Positions 62,788 to 64,000 of a stretch of DNA of 64,000 bases are shown here, piece by piece; within the stretch, counting starts at the first letter, position 1, and the number at the start of each line of letters is the position of its first letter. This stretch comes from Metopolophium dirhodum. Lineage: Eukaryota > Arthropoda > Insecta > Hemiptera > Aphididae. The notes beneath the pieces are model-generated. The model saw nothing but the letters and a program-made list of their open reading frames with translations, was not told where the DNA came from and ran no database searches. The position numbers were made by a program, and so were the translations under genes. The stretch is taken from the NCBI RefSeq assembly GCF_019925205.1, contig NC_083568.1, positions 23,620,393 through 23,684,392 of the forward strand. Reading direction: 5' to 3'.

Positions 62788-63684
62788 ATTTTATTTGATG
62801 ACTTTCTTCCACACAGTATATTAATTATTTATTTATCATTATCTTTAAATCTATGTACGACATTTCACTTTTAAGATAAGAGCTACAAACATATGTGAAT
62901 TCTTTCATTCACACGTCAATTCTATGTTTTATTCTGCTCACTCAAATATTTTTCAAAATAATACACATTAAAAAAAATATTCAAATCGACAATATTATTA
63001 TATGAAATTGAGAAGTGCGGAAGGAAAAAGAAGAAACTGTATAAATCTAAAGAGAATTTAGTAAACAAAAAATTACAGTAAAAATACTGGAAAAAATTAA
63101 TTGCTACGATTATGATAAACTTGTATTATATAAATGCCAATCCAAAAAAATATTAACAAAGTTGATCTTAAATATAAATTAATAAACGTTTATGTAAGTA
63201 TTCAACTAGACAGCTAACAATTGTAAATCACGAAAAACATATTAAACATAAAATTAATTAAGTAAAGCAAAACAGTCAAGAGAAAAACAATTTTAACCAT
63301 ACCTGTAATATTACTAAATGATAGGTTACAGGCAGTCCTAAGTCTGTTAAAGTAAGAAGGTAACATTTTTTTCTGGGACTCAACTAGTATGCGTGAATTT
63401 ACAGATAGAATTAAAATTTAAAAGACATACACGGACATTACTTCCCGTGACTATATATGTATTATGCTAACGGGAAAAGTAATACCAATATTAATGACGA
63501 CGTTATAATTATAATTATGATAGGTGTATTATAATACATTTATAAAAGTATTGATTAAAAAAAAAATGTTTATAGATTGGTAAGAGTTCAAGCACACTAT
63601 ACGTACTTAACGAAATGAAACTGGAGGCAGCAGCAGGATAATCCGTTAAAATCTCCTCGGCATTGTTTTAGAGTAGGACCTTAC
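62788..63684. other. AT-rich flank
   Basis: No gene recognised. If the exon at 63,685-63,729 is real this would be its first intron. Confidence 0.5.
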
Positions 63685-63729
63685 CGCTCCCAAGGATTCA
63701 CTTTTTTCGGTCTCACTTGCGCGTTCCAT
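63685..63729 (-). CDS. Candidate first coding exon (minus strand)
   Basis: ATG at 63,729 with G at +4 (TTTAATGG) opens MERASETEKSESLGA, which ends exactly at GCG|GTAAGG (63,685/63,684), a strong donor in phase 0. The acidic, Ser/Glu-rich sequence is typical of disordered N-termini and unlike the AT-rich background. The upstream DNA (63,860-64,000 on the minus strand) is richer in CpG and carries CGCCACGTGTTG, so a promoter there is possible. Later exons were not found in the minus-strand direction within this window; an intron longer than the remaining readable sequence, or one interrupted by the 25-kb structure, is conceivable. Too short to identify. Confidence 0.33.
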
Positions 63730-64000
63730 TAAATGATTAAATTGCATTTGCCTCATAAATTATCGACCGCAGTGGAAATAATAGAATACGAGCTTTAAAC
63801 GGTAGATTTGCCGCATAGTAAACCAACCAAAAGTAAAAAATATGTCTTCAGAAGAAAAAAAGTAAATAAACAACACGTGGCGCCCAATAATTATAAGTAT
63901 TATTATTATAACTACTGCGCGACCTAGTATTCCACATCAACACTATAATATATTATGTACGTGCGGCGGCGCTGTTTGGCGGTCACCATAATAACAATAA

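Noticed and set aside
62194..62874. 226-codon open frame (and overlapping 194-codon frame) across the right arm
   Set aside because: The frame follows tandem ~147-bp DNA repeats whose unit lengths happen to keep reading frames open. Two frames are open at once, C/G runs vary, and the left arm breaks the frame. It is translated repeat, not a protein.

Overview
This is eukaryotic, very AT-rich nuclear DNA with long TA/ATT tracts, a recurring TAGGTACCTA-type motif, scattered CpG-rich patches, short TTAGG (arthropod telomere-type) runs and abundant decayed transposons. An insect is very likely and an aphid is my best guess; that is an inference from sequence style, not a database result. No complete protein-coding gene can be read. 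Most long open frames are chance frames or translated repeats. The coding signals I can defend are a few short exon-like pieces next to splice donors and four decayed gene or transposon fragments.

Layout. 1-37,800 is mostly AT-rich intergenic or intronic sequence. It holds a possible coding exon (1,657-1,732), a decayed LINE reverse transcriptase tail (2,195-2,424), a TATA-box/ATG/donor trio near 8,885-8,973, CpG-rich patches (about 9,300-10,460 and 24,440-26,210), a non-autonomous element with a perfect 18-bp hairpin and opposed subterminal repeats (12,218-13,045), a decayed G-protein alpha-like fragment (20,115-20,303), a Cys-rich exon candidate on the minus strand (22,986-23,129), a near-perfect 33-bp-arm hairpin (26,383-26,477) and a 348-bp MITE (27,472-27,819).

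37,809-62,780 is the main attraction: about 25 kb bounded by near-identical 1.3-1.45 kb inverted arms. Each arm carries tandem ~147-bp subrepeats built around a TTTGTGCACAAA palindrome and ends inside with a 74-bp hAT-type terminus. Between the arms lie a hAT transposase C-terminal fragment, four diverged copies of an unidentified module that keeps a splice-donor-like GTAAG, a decayed LINE, a nested set of elements (inverted-arm pair > palindromic MITE and hAT-like element > tRNA-derived SINE with 14-bp target duplication), and a 7-kb satellite. The satellite has 30 measured units of 233/234 or 243 bp arranged in two 13-unit higher-order blocks of exactly 3,061 bp each, plus the start of a third.

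62,781-64,000 is AT-rich again, with a plausible minus-strand first coding exon (63,685-63,729). Nothing here forms a working pathway. The biological story is mobile-element layering, with the satellite-bearing long-inverted-repeat structure as the best candidate for something undescribed.
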